From positions 1 through 44,001 of IMG/VR virus record IMGVR_UViG_3300023082_000017: a DNA stretch of 44,001 nt; one strand, given 5' to 3'. This document shows, piece by piece, positions 1 through 8,007 of this stretch (its first letter is position 1; the number at the start of each line of letters is the position of its first letter). Below the pieces are notes generated by a model, which searched no databases, had not been told where the DNA came from, and saw only the letters and a program-made list of their open reading frames with translations. The position numbers and the translations under genes are program-made. This DNA comes from a virus.

Positions 1-268
1 CGGCCCAACCTCTTAGACGTTGGGGGGCAAGGGATCGTGTGTCCCAACCTGTCGCGCGAGGGGTTGGGCCGGTTGGGCCACCGCCCGAACCTGAATGGAA
101 TTCACGAGGAATTAACAATCCGTTCAGATTCGAAAGGGTCCTCCCCGACCTTGGCCCATTGCGGGTTCCCGGCGCGCGATCTTGCTCCACATTCACTCAC
201 TGAACTTTGGTTCATCGCCACCCGCCTGAGTTCACCCGGGCGGTTCAGTCGTGACGGGAAGGTGCTGC
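1..268. other. Upstream region of the terminase genes
   Basis: No convincing gene lies here. Bases 15-140 repeat the last 126 bases of the window. Bases 1-26 match 43738-43763, so the left edge looks like a shortened form of the repeat region at the right end. GTCCCAACC and GGTTGGGCC repeats continue to about base 80. A direct repeat GGAATT lies at 97-102 and 108-113. An inverted repeat TGAAC-tttg-GTTCA lies at 201-214 and could be a regulatory site for the terminase genes. Bases 141-200 show nothing recognisable. A ribosome binding site (GGAAGG, about 257-262) precedes the ATG at 269. An 80-codon reading frame at 37-276 has no recognisable features and runs through the repeats. Confidence 0.55.
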
Positions 269-850
269 ATGTCTGAGATGACGCAGAAGCAGTACGCCCT
301 GGCGCGCGGCGTGTCCGAATCCTACGTAAGCAAGCTCAAGCGCCAAGGCCGCATGGTGTTCACGGCGTCGGGAATGGTCAACGTCGAGGCGACCGATCGC
401 CTGGTCGCAAACACTGCGGACCCAGCTCGTGGCGGCGACCGCACGGCTGGCGCGAGCCCAGCTGACGCCGGGGCGGCCGAACCGCAGGCTGGCGCGGCGA
501 GCGCTTCGCGGGCCTCCGGCAAGGCCGGCCTTGAGCAGGACGCAGGCTACCGCACCGCCGCCACGCGCGAGCGGCTTGCCAAGGCCCGCATCGCGGAGCT
601 CGAGCTCGCTGAACTAGCGGGCGCACTGGTGCGTCGTGACGATGTCGAGCGCCTTGTCTTCGCGCTAGCGCGCATGGCTATGGACAAGATGCTCGCCATC
701 CCCGAACGACTGGGCGGCCAGCTTGCCGTCGAGACGGATGTGGCGCAGTGCGAGAAGCTGCTCGAAGGTGAGTTGCGCGCCGCGTGCGAGGCTATGACGC
801 GCGTCGACCAGCTGCTCGCGCTGGAAGATGAGCAGGCTGACGCCGCATGA
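269..850 (+). CDS. terS: Terminase small subunit (Nu1-like)
   Basis: DNA-recognition subunit of the packaging motor; it should bind the packaging start site and recruit the large subunit. The 193-residue product opens with a helix-turn-helix-like segment (QYALARGVSESYVSKLKRQG, about residues 6-25), as in Nu1-like proteins. An Ala/Gly-rich linker and a helical C-terminal half with many Arg, Glu and Leu follow, suited to oligomerisation. The gene overlaps the large subunit by 4 bases (ATGA). The ATG at 269 is preferred over the GTG at 251 because GGAAGG lies about 6 bases upstream of it and the product then begins MSEMTQKQYA. The role is inferred from position and the HTH; small terminases are poorly conserved. 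Confidence 0.8.
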   Translation: MSEMTQKQYALARGVSESYVSKLKRQGRMVFTASGMVNVEATDRLVANTADPARGGDRTAGASPADAGAAEPQAGAASASRASGKAGLEQDAGYRTAATRERLAKARIAELELAELAGALVRRDDVERLVFALARMAMDKMLAIPERLGGQLAVETDVAQCEKLLEGELRAACEAMTRVDQLLALEDEQADAA

Positions 851-2847
851 ATGCCGCGCTAGCGATTCCCCACGACGTGACCCTGGCCGATGGCGGGTTC
901 GTTGCTGCGGCCGCGTGGAAGCGCGGTTTCACGCCGCCCCCGATCCTCACGCTGAGCCAGTGGGCGGACGAGCATCGAGTGCTGCCGCAGGAGGGTGCCA
1001 AGGAATACGGCAAATGGCGCACCAGTCGTACGCCTTACCTTCGCCAGATCATGGATGACCTGTCAGTGCATTCGCCGTACACGGAGGTGAGCTTCCTGAA
1101 GTCCACGCAGGTGGGCGGGACGGAGGTGTGCATTAACCTCCTCTCCTACGTGATCGAGCACGCGCCGGGTCCGTTGATGTATGTCCTGCCCACCCTGGAC
1201 ATCGCCCGCAAGTTCAGTAGCCAGCGCCTGCAGCCCGCGTTCGACCTCATGGCCTCAGTTCGTCGCAAGCTCGGCGCCCAGCGCCGGCGAGACGGCGGCA
1301 ACAGCACCCTGACGAAGAAATTCATGGCTGGGTTCATGGTGCTGTCCGGCGCCAACAGCGCGAACTCGCTGGCGTCCATGCCCGTGCGATATCTGATTCT
1401 CGATGAGTCAGGGAAATATCCGCTCGACCTTGACGACCAGGGTACCGCGCAGGAGCAGGCCGAGCGCCGCACCTCGAGCTACACCCGCCGCAAGAAAATC
1501 GCTCGCGTGTCGTCCCCAACGATCGAGGACGCATGCCCCATCAGTGCCGACTACGAACGCGGTCACCAAGCCTGCTACCACGTGCCATGTCCGTACTGTC
1601 AGCAGCTGCAAGAGCTCGTTCCGGAACAGCTCACTGACGATGGCCAGTTTCTGTGCATCCACTGCGGCGAGCTGATCGATGAGAGTCACAAGGCCTGGAT
1701 GCTGCGCGAACGGGGGCACAGCGAGGACGGGCTGGCCGAATGGATCGCCAAGCATCCTGAGCGGCAGGCGCGGAGCTACCGTCTGTGGGCCGCCTATGCC
1801 GCGCCAGGCCTTGGCTACACCTGGGTCGAGATCGCGCAAATGCGCCGGGACGTGAAAGACCATCCCGAAAAAGAGGTCGCCTTCGTCAACACGATTCTCG
1901 GGCGTGCCTACCAGGGCGCAAGCGAACAGGCGGTAGCCAAGGAAATTGCCGAGCGCGCCGGCGGGTGGAAGCGGCGGATGCTTCCGCCTGGGTGTCTGAT
2001 TCTGACCGGCTTCGTGGACGTGCAGGCGAATCGCTTCTCCTGCGGTGTCTGGGGCTGGGGGAGTGGCGATCGCTGCTGGGCGATCGACTGGGTGGAGCTG
2101 CCTGGCGATCCGACGCGCAAGCAGGATTGGCAGCAGGTCGAGGACTACTTCGCGCAACCCATCATCAACAGCTTCGGTGTGCCTGTCACCGTGAGGCTGA
2201 TCGGTGTCGACAGCGGCAACTGGAAGAACGACGTGTACAACTTCGTGCGTCCTCGCCAAGGTAAGGGTTTCGTCGCGACGAAGGGCATGAGCAAACAGGA
2301 TGCGCCCGTTATCTCGCGCCCCGCGAAAGACGACGGAAACACGCGCGGCCAAGCCGACCGAAAGGGAATCCGTCGCTACAACCTCGGCGTGCATGCGATC
2401 AAGACCACGCTGATGCGTCGCCTGATCAAGGACGGCGAGCTCGCGGTGGAGCAACGCCGATTCAACTTCCCGGCCGACCACGACGAGGTGTTTTATGAGC
2501 AGCTCACCGCCGAGCGCCTCGACCTGACCATCAACCGATGGATCTGCCCCAAGAGTAAGCGCAACGAGGTCCTGGACATCCTTGTGGGTGCCTATGCCAT
2601 GGCGTGTTCGCCGACCGTGCGCCTGCATGTGATGCGAGATGCTGACTGGATGGCGCTCGAGGCGAGGGTCGAGCCAGGTACAGCCGACCTGTGGTCGGTG
2701 GCTGCCACTGCACCGCCGCCGGCGGCGGTGGAGGCCACTGAGGCGCCAACGCCAGTGGCCGCCGCCCCACAGCCGTCTCCGCCGCGTGCGCCGGCGACAC
2801 CAGCACGTAATCCTTTCGCATCCTCCGACTGGACGAGCCGCCGATGA
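847..2847 (+). CDS. terL: Terminase large subunit (lambda gpA family)
   Basis: ATP-driven DNA translocase and nuclease that packages DNA into the prohead. The 666-residue length is near that of lambda gpA (641). Visible parts are a Walker A-like segment KSTQVGGTE at residues 85-93, Walker B LILDES at 183-188, and a gpA-type zinc site CPYC...CIHC at 248-273. A C-terminal nuclease domain has acidic residues in GFVDVQ (D391) and LIGVDSG (D455). The last ~50 residues are a Pro/Ala-rich tail. gpA-type enzymes commonly cut at cos sites, so cos ends are plausible, but no cos site was identified. The gene overlaps its neighbours by 4 bases on each side, consistent with coupled translation. Confidence 0.96.
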   Translation: MNAALAIPHDVTLADGGFVAAAAWKRGFTPPPILTLSQWADEHRVLPQEGAKEYGKWRTSRTPYLRQIMDDLSVHSPYTEVSFLKSTQVGGTEVCINLLSYVIEHAPGPLMYVLPTLDIARKFSSQRLQPAFDLMASVRRKLGAQRRRDGGNSTLTKKFMAGFMVLSGANSANSLASMPVRYLILDESGKYPLDLDDQGTAQEQAERRTSSYTRRKKIARVSSPTIEDACPISADYERGHQACYHVPCPYCQQLQELVPEQLTDDGQFLCIHCGELIDESHKAWMLRERGHSEDGLAEWIAKHPERQARSYRLWAAYAAPGLGYTWVEIAQMRRDVKDHPEKEVAFVNTILGRAYQGASEQAVAKEIAERAGGWKRRMLPPGCLILTGFVDVQANRFSCGVWGWGSGDRCWAIDWVELPGDPTRKQDWQQVEDYFAQPIINSFGVPVTVRLIGVDSGNWKNDVYNFVRPRQGKGFVATKGMSKQDAPVISRPAKDDGNTRGQADRKGIRRYNLGVHAIKTTLMRRLIKDGELAVEQRRFNFPADHDEVFYEQLTAERLDLTINRWICPKSKRNEVLDILVGAYAMACSPTVRLHVMRDADWMALEARVEPGTADLWSVAATAPPPAAVEATEAPTPVAAAPQPSPPRAPATPARNPFASSDWTSRR

Positions 2848-3188
2848 ATAACCCGAGGTTAGCTGCATGCGTGCACGGCGCACCCGACGTCGACGCCATC
2901 GAACCCGCCAAGGCCCTGCTGGACGAACTGACGGTGGCGCTGGCGGAGGCACGGGGTATTCCTCATGAAGAGGCATTGCAATACGTGGCGCCTATCGTCA
3001 GGCACCTGCAGCAACAGTACGGCGGCGACGAGGTCTACATCCCGCGACCTGGCCGGTCCCACCCGGTGGCTGACATCATTGCGGCGCGGCGAAGGGGGGA
3101 CGATATACGCGCCATCTGCATCCGGTACAGCATCAGCCGGCGTACGTTTTACAACCTCATGCAGGCGCACGGTCACTACGTCGCCTGA
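2844..3188 (+). CDS. Mor/C-family transcription activator
   Basis: The 114-residue protein has the Mor/C layout: a helical dimerisation half (about residues 15-58), the GG-x-x-x-YIP strand motif (GGDEVYIP, 60-67), then a C-terminal helix-turn-helix (about 86-107, RGDDIRAICIRYSISRRTFY). In phage Mu, Mor activates the middle promoter and its relative C activates late promoters, binding dyad sites that overlap poor -35 regions. Here the gene overlaps terL by 4 bases and ends 2 bases before a 27-bp palindromic promoter element (3191-3217) that recurs at 21834-21860. I infer that it activates those two promoters. It could instead be a minor regulator or packaging accessory. Family assignment is fairly sure; targets are unproven. 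Confidence 0.75.
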   Translation: MNNPRLAACVHGAPDVDAIEPAKALLDELTVALAEARGIPHEEALQYVAPIVRHLQQQYGGDEVYIPRPGRSHPVADIIAARRRGDDIRAICIRYSISRRTFYNLMQAHGHYVA

Positions 3189-3190
3189 GC

Positions 3191-3240
3191 GTGCAGGGTT
3201 TCCGGGAAACATTGCACGCTGAATCCGTGATCGTGGTGGC
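3191..3240 (+). promoter_or_regulatory. Palindromic late promoter 1, leaderless start
   Basis: Bases 3191-3217 form a 27-bp palindrome: outer arms GTGCA and TGCAC, inner arms GTTTCC and GGAAAC around a central G; only the 2-base spacers are unpaired. Exactly 23 bases separate it from the ATG at 3241. A possible -10, GATCGT (3229-3234), ends 6 bases before the ATG, so transcription would begin at the start codon, and no clear ribosome binding site is present. The expected -35 position lies inside the palindrome and does not resemble TTGACA, which suits an activator-dependent promoter. The element at 21834 matches at 23 of 27 positions with identical spacing. Confidence 0.65.
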
Positions 3241-3495
3241 ATGTCCAATGCCACCATCATGCGCGACCGATATCTCGCCGCCGAGCTCGCGATCCTTGAG
3301 GGTCAGAGCATCGACTTCGGCGGGCGTCGTCTCACCATGGCCGACCTCGACGAGGTCCGAAAAGGCCGGGCGGAGTGGGAGCGCCGCTGCAACGCCGAAG
3401 CGCGTGGTGGCAACGGTATGGCGCTCGCCAACTTCTCTGGTACTCCGTCGGGCGGCGAAGGTCGCGAGCGGCACGGCTGGAGTCGCGACCGATGA
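3241..3495 (+). CDS. gpW-like head-tail joining protein
   Basis: Small (84 residues) head-completion protein of the lambda gpW type, which joins the portal vertex to the tail and helps stop DNA leaking out. The N-terminal part has the family pattern: a helix (RDRYLAAELAILEGQS), a beta hairpin with FGGRRLTMADL, then a second helix (EVRKGRAEWERRC). The Gly-rich tail after residue 55 is longer than in lambda gpW (68 residues) and may be disordered. Its position between terminase and portal is as in lambda. It appears to be the first gene of the transcript from the palindromic promoter, with a leaderless ATG. Its stop overlaps the portal start by 4 bases. Confidence 0.85.
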   Translation: MSNATIMRDRYLAAELAILEGQSIDFGGRRLTMADLDEVRKGRAEWERRCNAEARGGNGMALANFSGTPSGGEGRERHGWSRDR

Positions 3496-4976
3496 GCGAC
3501 CTGAAAGCGCCCCTCATCGATCGCGTGATCATGTCGGTGGCCCCCGTCTGGGGAGCCAAGCGTACAGCTGCACGCCTTCGCGCCCTCGCTTACGGGGCCG
3601 CATACGAAGCCGCTGAGCCCGGTCGCCTTCGGAAACGGACACGCGACAAAGGCAACGGCAATGCGGCGGTGAATCCGAGTCAGGCGGCGCTCCGCGACAT
3701 GGCTCGTCAGCTTGACCGCAATCACGATATCAGTCGCGGCATCCTCGACATCCTTGTCCGCAACATTGTCGGCGCGAACGGCATCGGCGTTGAGCCGCAG
3801 CCGCGCGACCGTAACGGCAACGTGGATAACGACCTGGCGACGCAGCTGAGCGAAGCCTATGAGCGTTGGAGCGAGCAGCCCGAGGTGACGGGTGAACTCA
3901 ACAGGGGTCGCAGCGAAGCGCTTGTATGCCGCAGCTGGCTTCGGGACGGCGACTGCTTCTGGCAGTACGTCGCTGGCAACGTCCCAGGCCTGACGCACTG
4001 GTCGCCGGTGCCGTTTTCGCTCGAGCTTCTCGAGTCGGACATGTGCCCCGTAGATTACAACGATCCCGCGAACAACGTGCTGGGCGGCGTGCAGTGCAGC
4101 GCATGGGGGCGGCCGCAGCGCTACGCCATGTACAAGCAGCATCCCGGCGAGCCTTATTCCCCCATGCCGGAACTGAAGTTCCTGGACACCGACATCGTTG
4201 GTCACATCAAGCTGATCGATCGCATAGGGCAGCGGCGCGGGGTGAGCATCTTCGCCAGCGTTCTCACCCGGCTCGACGACCTCAAGGACTACGAAGAGAG
4301 CGAGCGCATTGCTGCGCGGATCGCCGCGTCGATGGCCGCGTTCATTAAGAAGGGCGAGGGTGCCGATTTCCCTGTGGATGGCGCGGCAGGCGAAAAGCGC
4401 GAACTGTTCTTCCAGCCGGGCATTGTGTTTGACGACCTACGTCCGGGCGAGGACATCGGTACCATCGACTCCAATCGTCCGAACCCGAATGCGGCCACCT
4501 GGCGTGACGGTCAGATCAGGGCGATCTCATCCGGAACGAACGTCAGCGCGAGCTCGGCCGGCAAGAACTACAACGGCACCTACAGCGCGCAGCGGCAGGA
4601 GCTCGTCGAGCAGTGGGGCGCCTATGACGCGCTCAGCAAGGCGTTCATCGATCAGCACACCCGCGAAACGTACAAGAAATTCTGCGAAATGGCCGTCCTC
4701 AGCGGCGTCGTGCGCATGCCACGAAACATGACGATGGAAGGCCTGTCCCAAGCCGTGTACGTGCCGCCGTCCATGCCATGGATCGACCCCCTGAAAGAAG
4801 TGACGGCCTACGCGACGGCGGAAGACCGGCGCTACATCAGCGGCCCTGAAGTGCTCCGTAAGCAAGGCCGAAATCCCGCAGAGACCCTGCGCAGCCAGAG
4901 CAAGTGGCAGGAAGACCTGCGCGCTGCTGGCCTCGGTCCTGCTGCCGCGCCCACGAATTCCCCGGAGAACAAATAA
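3492..4976 (+). CDS. Portal protein (lambda gpB family)
   Basis: Forms the 12-fold ring at the head vertex through which DNA enters and leaves and on which the tail assembles. The 494-residue length fits lambda-type portals (lambda gpB is 533). Family segments seen include the early QLDRNHDISRGILDILVRNIVG region, an Arg/Trp-rich core (CRSWLRDGDCFWQYV), and the late AGKNYNGTYSAQRQELVEQW and FIDQHTRETYKKFCEMAV segments typical of this family. The ATG at 3492 is chosen because it overlaps the gpW stop (ATGA); an upstream in-frame ATG at 3375 lies deep inside gpW. The stop codon overlaps the next gene by one base (TAATG). Confidence 0.95.
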   Translation: MSDLKAPLIDRVIMSVAPVWGAKRTAARLRALAYGAAYEAAEPGRLRKRTRDKGNGNAAVNPSQAALRDMARQLDRNHDISRGILDILVRNIVGANGIGVEPQPRDRNGNVDNDLATQLSEAYERWSEQPEVTGELNRGRSEALVCRSWLRDGDCFWQYVAGNVPGLTHWSPVPFSLELLESDMCPVDYNDPANNVLGGVQCSAWGRPQRYAMYKQHPGEPYSPMPELKFLDTDIVGHIKLIDRIGQRRGVSIFASVLTRLDDLKDYEESERIAARIAASMAAFIKKGEGADFPVDGAAGEKRELFFQPGIVFDDLRPGEDIGTIDSNRPNPNAATWRDGQIRAISSGTNVSASSAGKNYNGTYSAQRQELVEQWGAYDALSKAFIDQHTRETYKKFCEMAVLSGVVRMPRNMTMEGLSQAVYVPPSMPWIDPLKEVTAYATAEDRRYISGPEVLRKQGRNPAETLRSQSKWQEDLRAAGLGPAAAPTNSPENK

Positions 4977-7252
4977 TGAAATTCTCTCGCACGCGTCTCG
5001 CGCTTGCCATGGCAGCTGCCGATGGCGGGGCCGACCCTATCCGTCCGGTCATGATGCTACGGCCGGTCGCGCTGACGACCGAGTACGAGCTGATCGTCTA
5101 TGGCGATATCGGTGAAAGCTGGTGGGGCGATTCGATCACAGCGTTGAGCGTCGTGCAGCAGCTGCAGGCGCTGGACGCGTCGGTGACGCAGATCAACGTG
5201 CGCATGAACAGCTACGGTGGCAGCGTGAGCGACGGCCTGGCGATCTACAACGCCCTCCGGAGGCATCCAGCCCGAAAGGAGGGCACGGTGGATGGCGTCG
5301 CGATGTCGAGCGGCAGCCTGATCCTGATGGCCTGCGACACGATCAAGATGCCCGCCACGGCCGTCCTGATGATCCATGCACCCTGGGGCGCGGCTTCGGG
5401 CAACGCCAACGATATGCGTTCGATGGCGGACGTCCTGGACAAGTACGCGGATGCCATGGCGAACGCGTACGCCAGGAAGTCGGGCCATCCGAAAGCAGAG
5501 ATGCAGACGCTCCTCGCCGACGGTCAGGATCACTATTACACCGGTGAGCAGGCAGTCGACGCGGGCTTCGCCGATGCGCTCATTGAAGACGTTCGCCAGA
5601 GCGAAGACGGGGACGCCGCCGCACAGGGCGCCGCCCGCGCTGCGGGCGTGGCGCGCTTCACCGATTCCGCCCCCGCGCACATTCGCCAGGCGGCGCTTGC
5701 CGCCGTGCGGCAGCAACCGCTTGCGCTCCCCGATACACCGAAACCGCGCATGCGCGTGCCCGCAGGCTTCGACCTCGGGCACCTCGAACAAGCCCTCGGG
5801 ACGCCCGAAGGTCAGCAAGCCCTCTTGGGCGCCTTAACGACGGCCGTGTCGGCCGATTCCGGAGATACCGATATGAAGCGACGCAACCTCTACGCCGCGC
5901 TGTTCCGCGCCCCGGCGGGCGCTGATGGTGGCGACCTTGGCGGTGGTGGCAATCCCGCCCCGCCGGCAGGCTCGAATACTGCGGAGACTGTTCTCGCGCA
6001 GATCCGTCAGCGCAATGCTGACATTCGTGCGGCCCTCGAGCCGCACATGGCGCGGGACGGTGTGCAGGCCATCCTCACCGATGCGCTGTGCGATCCTTCC
6101 CATACGGTCGACAGCGTCCGTGCCCGGGTGCTGGATCTGATCGGCGCGGCTGCGAAGCCTGTCGGTAATGTGCGTATCGAGAACGGCCCGGACGAAAGCG
6201 ACAAGTTCCGCGCTGCTGGAGAGAATGCCATTCTGGCGCGCGTCAATATGGCGAAGGCCGACGGCCAGAATCCGCTTCGTGGCATGACCATGCGCGAGAT
6301 CGCGCGTGCCGCCGTCGAGCGCAACGGTCGTAGCACGGCCGGCATGGACGTTCGCGAGATCGTCGCCGCGGCGTTTACCACGACCTCCGACTTTCCCGCG
6401 CTGCTCACCAATACGTCGCGAGCAGCGTTGCTCCGCGGATATGACGAGGCGGAAGAGACGTTCCCGTTGTTCACGCGTCCGGGCACGCTGACCGATTTCC
6501 GCGAGTCCAGCCGCACCGGCTTGGGCCACTTCTCAAGCCTGGGCAAGGTTGCCGAGGGGGGCGAATACAAGTACGGCAAGTTCGGTGCCCAAGGCAACTC
6601 GATCATCCTCGCCACGTACGGCTCGCTGTTCGCCATCAGTCGCCAGGCCATCATCAATGATGACCTGGGCGCTTTCACCGACGTGCCGGCGAAGATGGGT
6701 CGTGCAGCGAAACGCACGATCGGCGACCTGGTATTCGCCGTCCTCACCAACAACCCGAGAATGGCGGACGGTAAGAACCTGTTCGGCGCGGATCACGCCA
6801 ACCTGATCACCCCGGGCGGCGGTATCACGACCGATTCGGTCGATGAAATATCTACGCTGATGGGCACGCAGAAGGTCGACGGCCGGCCCGTCACGATCCC
6901 GCTGAAATACCTTCTGGTGCCGATCGCCCTGAAGAGCCAGGCAAACCTTGTCCGTTCCAACGTGACCAAGGTTGGCGGATCGGACAACTCCACGCAGGCG
7001 AATGTCATGCGGGATCAGTTCGAAGTGATCGCGGATTCGCGTCTGGATGCGGCCAGCAAGAAGGCCTGGTATGCGGCCGCCGATGCGATCCAGAACGACA
7101 CAATCGAAGTGGCGTATCTCGACGGCGTGCAGCAGCCGTTCCTCGATCAGAAGGACGGCTGGAGCGTCGACGGTACCGAGTTCAAGGTCCGCATCGACGC
7201 GGGCGTCGCGCCGACCGACTACCGGGGCCTGGCTAAGAACGCGGGCGGCTAA
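4976..7252 (+). CDS. Fused ClpP-like prohead protease and major capsid protein
   Basis: One 758-residue frame joins a maturation protease to the shell subunit, a known arrangement in some phages. Residues ~33-205 are a ClpP/S14-like domain: a substrate strand (VRMNSYGGSVSDG), the nucleophile segment GVAMSSGS (Ser111), MIHAPWG (His134) and a likely Asp near 185 in GQDHYYTGEQAVDAGFAD. Residues ~206-430 are Ala-rich and may act as scaffold. Residues ~430-758 resemble the Mu gpT-type major head subunit (PFPLFTRPGTLTDF-like region, then GKFGAQGNSIILATYGSLFAISRQAIINDD). An in-frame ATG at 5873 with its own ribosome binding site could release a separate 459-residue scaffold/capsid product. Start ATG 4976 overlaps the portal stop. 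Confidence 0.92.
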   Translation: MKFSRTRLALAMAAADGGADPIRPVMMLRPVALTTEYELIVYGDIGESWWGDSITALSVVQQLQALDASVTQINVRMNSYGGSVSDGLAIYNALRRHPARKEGTVDGVAMSSGSLILMACDTIKMPATAVLMIHAPWGAASGNANDMRSMADVLDKYADAMANAYARKSGHPKAEMQTLLADGQDHYYTGEQAVDAGFADALIEDVRQSEDGDAAAQGAARAAGVARFTDSAPAHIRQAALAAVRQQPLALPDTPKPRMRVPAGFDLGHLEQALGTPEGQQALLGALTTAVSADSGDTDMKRRNLYAALFRAPAGADGGDLGGGGNPAPPAGSNTAETVLAQIRQRNADIRAALEPHMARDGVQAILTDALCDPSHTVDSVRARVLDLIGAAAKPVGNVRIENGPDESDKFRAAGENAILARVNMAKADGQNPLRGMTMREIARAAVERNGRSTAGMDVREIVAAAFTTTSDFPALLTNTSRAALLRGYDEAEETFPLFTRPGTLTDFRESSRTGLGHFSSLGKVAEGGEYKYGKFGAQGNSIILATYGSLFAISRQAIINDDLGAFTDVPAKMGRAAKRTIGDLVFAVLTNNPRMADGKNLFGADHANLITPGGGITTDSVDEISTLMGTQKVDGRPVTIPLKYLLVPIALKSQANLVRSNVTKVGGSDNSTQANVMRDQFEVIADSRLDAASKKAWYAAADAIQNDTIEVAYLDGVQQPFLDQKDGWSVDGTEFKVRIDAGVAPTDYRGLAKNAGG
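5861..5875 (+). promoter_or_regulatory. Internal ribosome binding site and start inside the protease-capsid gene
   Basis: GGAG at 5861-5864 lies 8 bases before an in-frame ATG at 5873 (codon 300). Initiation here would give a 459-residue protein (5873-7252) starting MKRRNLYAAL that carries the capsid domain without the protease. The nested arrangement recalls lambda C/Nu3. The position falls exactly between the protease domain and the rest. It could make unfused capsid subunit in excess over protease fusion. Inferred from sequence only. Confidence 0.55.
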
Positions 7253-7259
7253 GCCGCCC
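7243..7259 (+). terminator. GC hairpin at the end of the capsid gene
   Basis: GGGCGGC (7243-7249) pairs with GCCGCCC (7253-7259); the TAA stop codon of the capsid gene forms the 3-base loop. No long T run follows, so it is at best a weak terminator, or a structure protecting the capsid mRNA end. Confidence 0.35.
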
Positions 7260-7308
7260 CGTTCCCATCGCTCGACCCACTGAAAACCTTTCGATCTGGA
7301 GACATCGC

Positions 7309-7668
7309 ATGACCACCAAGTACGTACAGCGCGGAGAGCTGCTCGATTTCACCGCTACCGCCGACATTTTCAGCAATGACGTCGTTGCCTTCGGTGTCCT
7401 TCTCGCCGTCGCAGTCAGCGACATCCCCACCGGTGAAGTCGGTGCCATCTCCGTCGAGGGTGTGTTCGACCTGCCGAAGAAAGCCGGTGGCGCGATTAGC
7501 GCCGGTCAGCCCGTCACCTGGAGTGTCGCCGACAAGGCGCTGATCGGCGGGACCGGCGTCGCGGGCGATCTTGGCGGCGGTGCTGTCGCGGTCCTTCCCG
7601 CCGCCGCCGGCGATACCACTGTGCGGGTACGTCTGTGCCCGGGCGCTGGCAAGTTGGTCGCGGCGTAA
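7309..7668 (+). CDS. Head decoration protein (DUF2190 family)
   Basis: The 119-residue protein matches the DUF2190 type of capsid decoration or cement proteins, which bind the outside of the expanded shell and stabilise it. The pattern is all beta: KYVQRGELLDFTATADIFSNDVV, then a VEGVFDLPKKAGGAISAGQPV segment and a final strand TVRVRLCP. Genes of this type usually lie directly behind the major capsid gene, as here (56 bases after its stop). GGAG at about 7299 precedes the ATG. It should be one of the most abundant virion proteins. Confidence 0.85.
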   Translation: MTTKYVQRGELLDFTATADIFSNDVVAFGVLLAVAVSDIPTGEVGAISVEGVFDLPKKAGGAISAGQPVTWSVADKALIGGTGVAGDLGGGAVAVLPAAAGDTTVRVRLCPGAGKLVAA

Positions 7669-7677
7669 GGACTGTCC

Positions 7678-8007
7678 GTGACGGACCTCGTCATGCCAGG
7701 GTCGCTCCGCCACCGATTCGATGGTGCAGCACGCCGGCTCCTCGAGCGCACTGGGGAGTCGGCGCGCTACGTGCCCGCCGATGGAACGCCTGCGTTCCCG
7801 ATTCTTGCGGCGCTCGATGAGAGCGCGGCCGAGGTGGGAGATTACGGCGTCACAGTGGCCTCGCGCCCGGCTGTCGATCTCCTGAAAGCCGAAGTTCCGC
7901 GGCCACAGCAGGGTGACTTGATTGTCTTCGGCGATGGCAGCTGGTCGGTGGATCGAAAAGACACGGACGACGGCCATATCATCCGTGTCTGGGTATCCGC
8001 ACCATGA
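7678..8007 (+). CDS. Head-tail connector protein (gpFII-like position)
   Basis: A 109-residue protein with a GTG start 9 bases after the decoration gene. It is rich in beta strands toward the C-terminus (DLIVFGDGSWSVDRKDTDDGHIIRVWV). Its place between the decoration protein and the tail completion protein is that of the lambda gpFII-type head-tail connector, which finishes the neck before tail docking. The assignment comes from synteny, size and predicted beta content, not from a recognised catalytic or binding motif. Its stop overlaps the next start by 4 bases. Confidence 0.6.
   Translation: MTDLVMPGSLRHRFDGAARRLLERTGESARYVPADGTPAFPILAALDESAAEVGDYGVTVASRPAVDLLKAEVPRPQQGDLIVFGDGSWSVDRKDTDDGHIIRVWVSAP

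Noticed and set aside
1408-2976. 522-codon frame on the minus strand opposite the terminase
   Set aside because: It is a shadow of the terL coding sequence in high-GC DNA; the plus-strand frame has all terminase motifs and no promoter or start signal supports the minus frame.
2844-3188. Mu-like transposable phage
   Set aside because: Despite the Mor-like and gpT-like parts, no MuA/MuB transposase was seen, and a serine integrase with a candidate attP explains integration.
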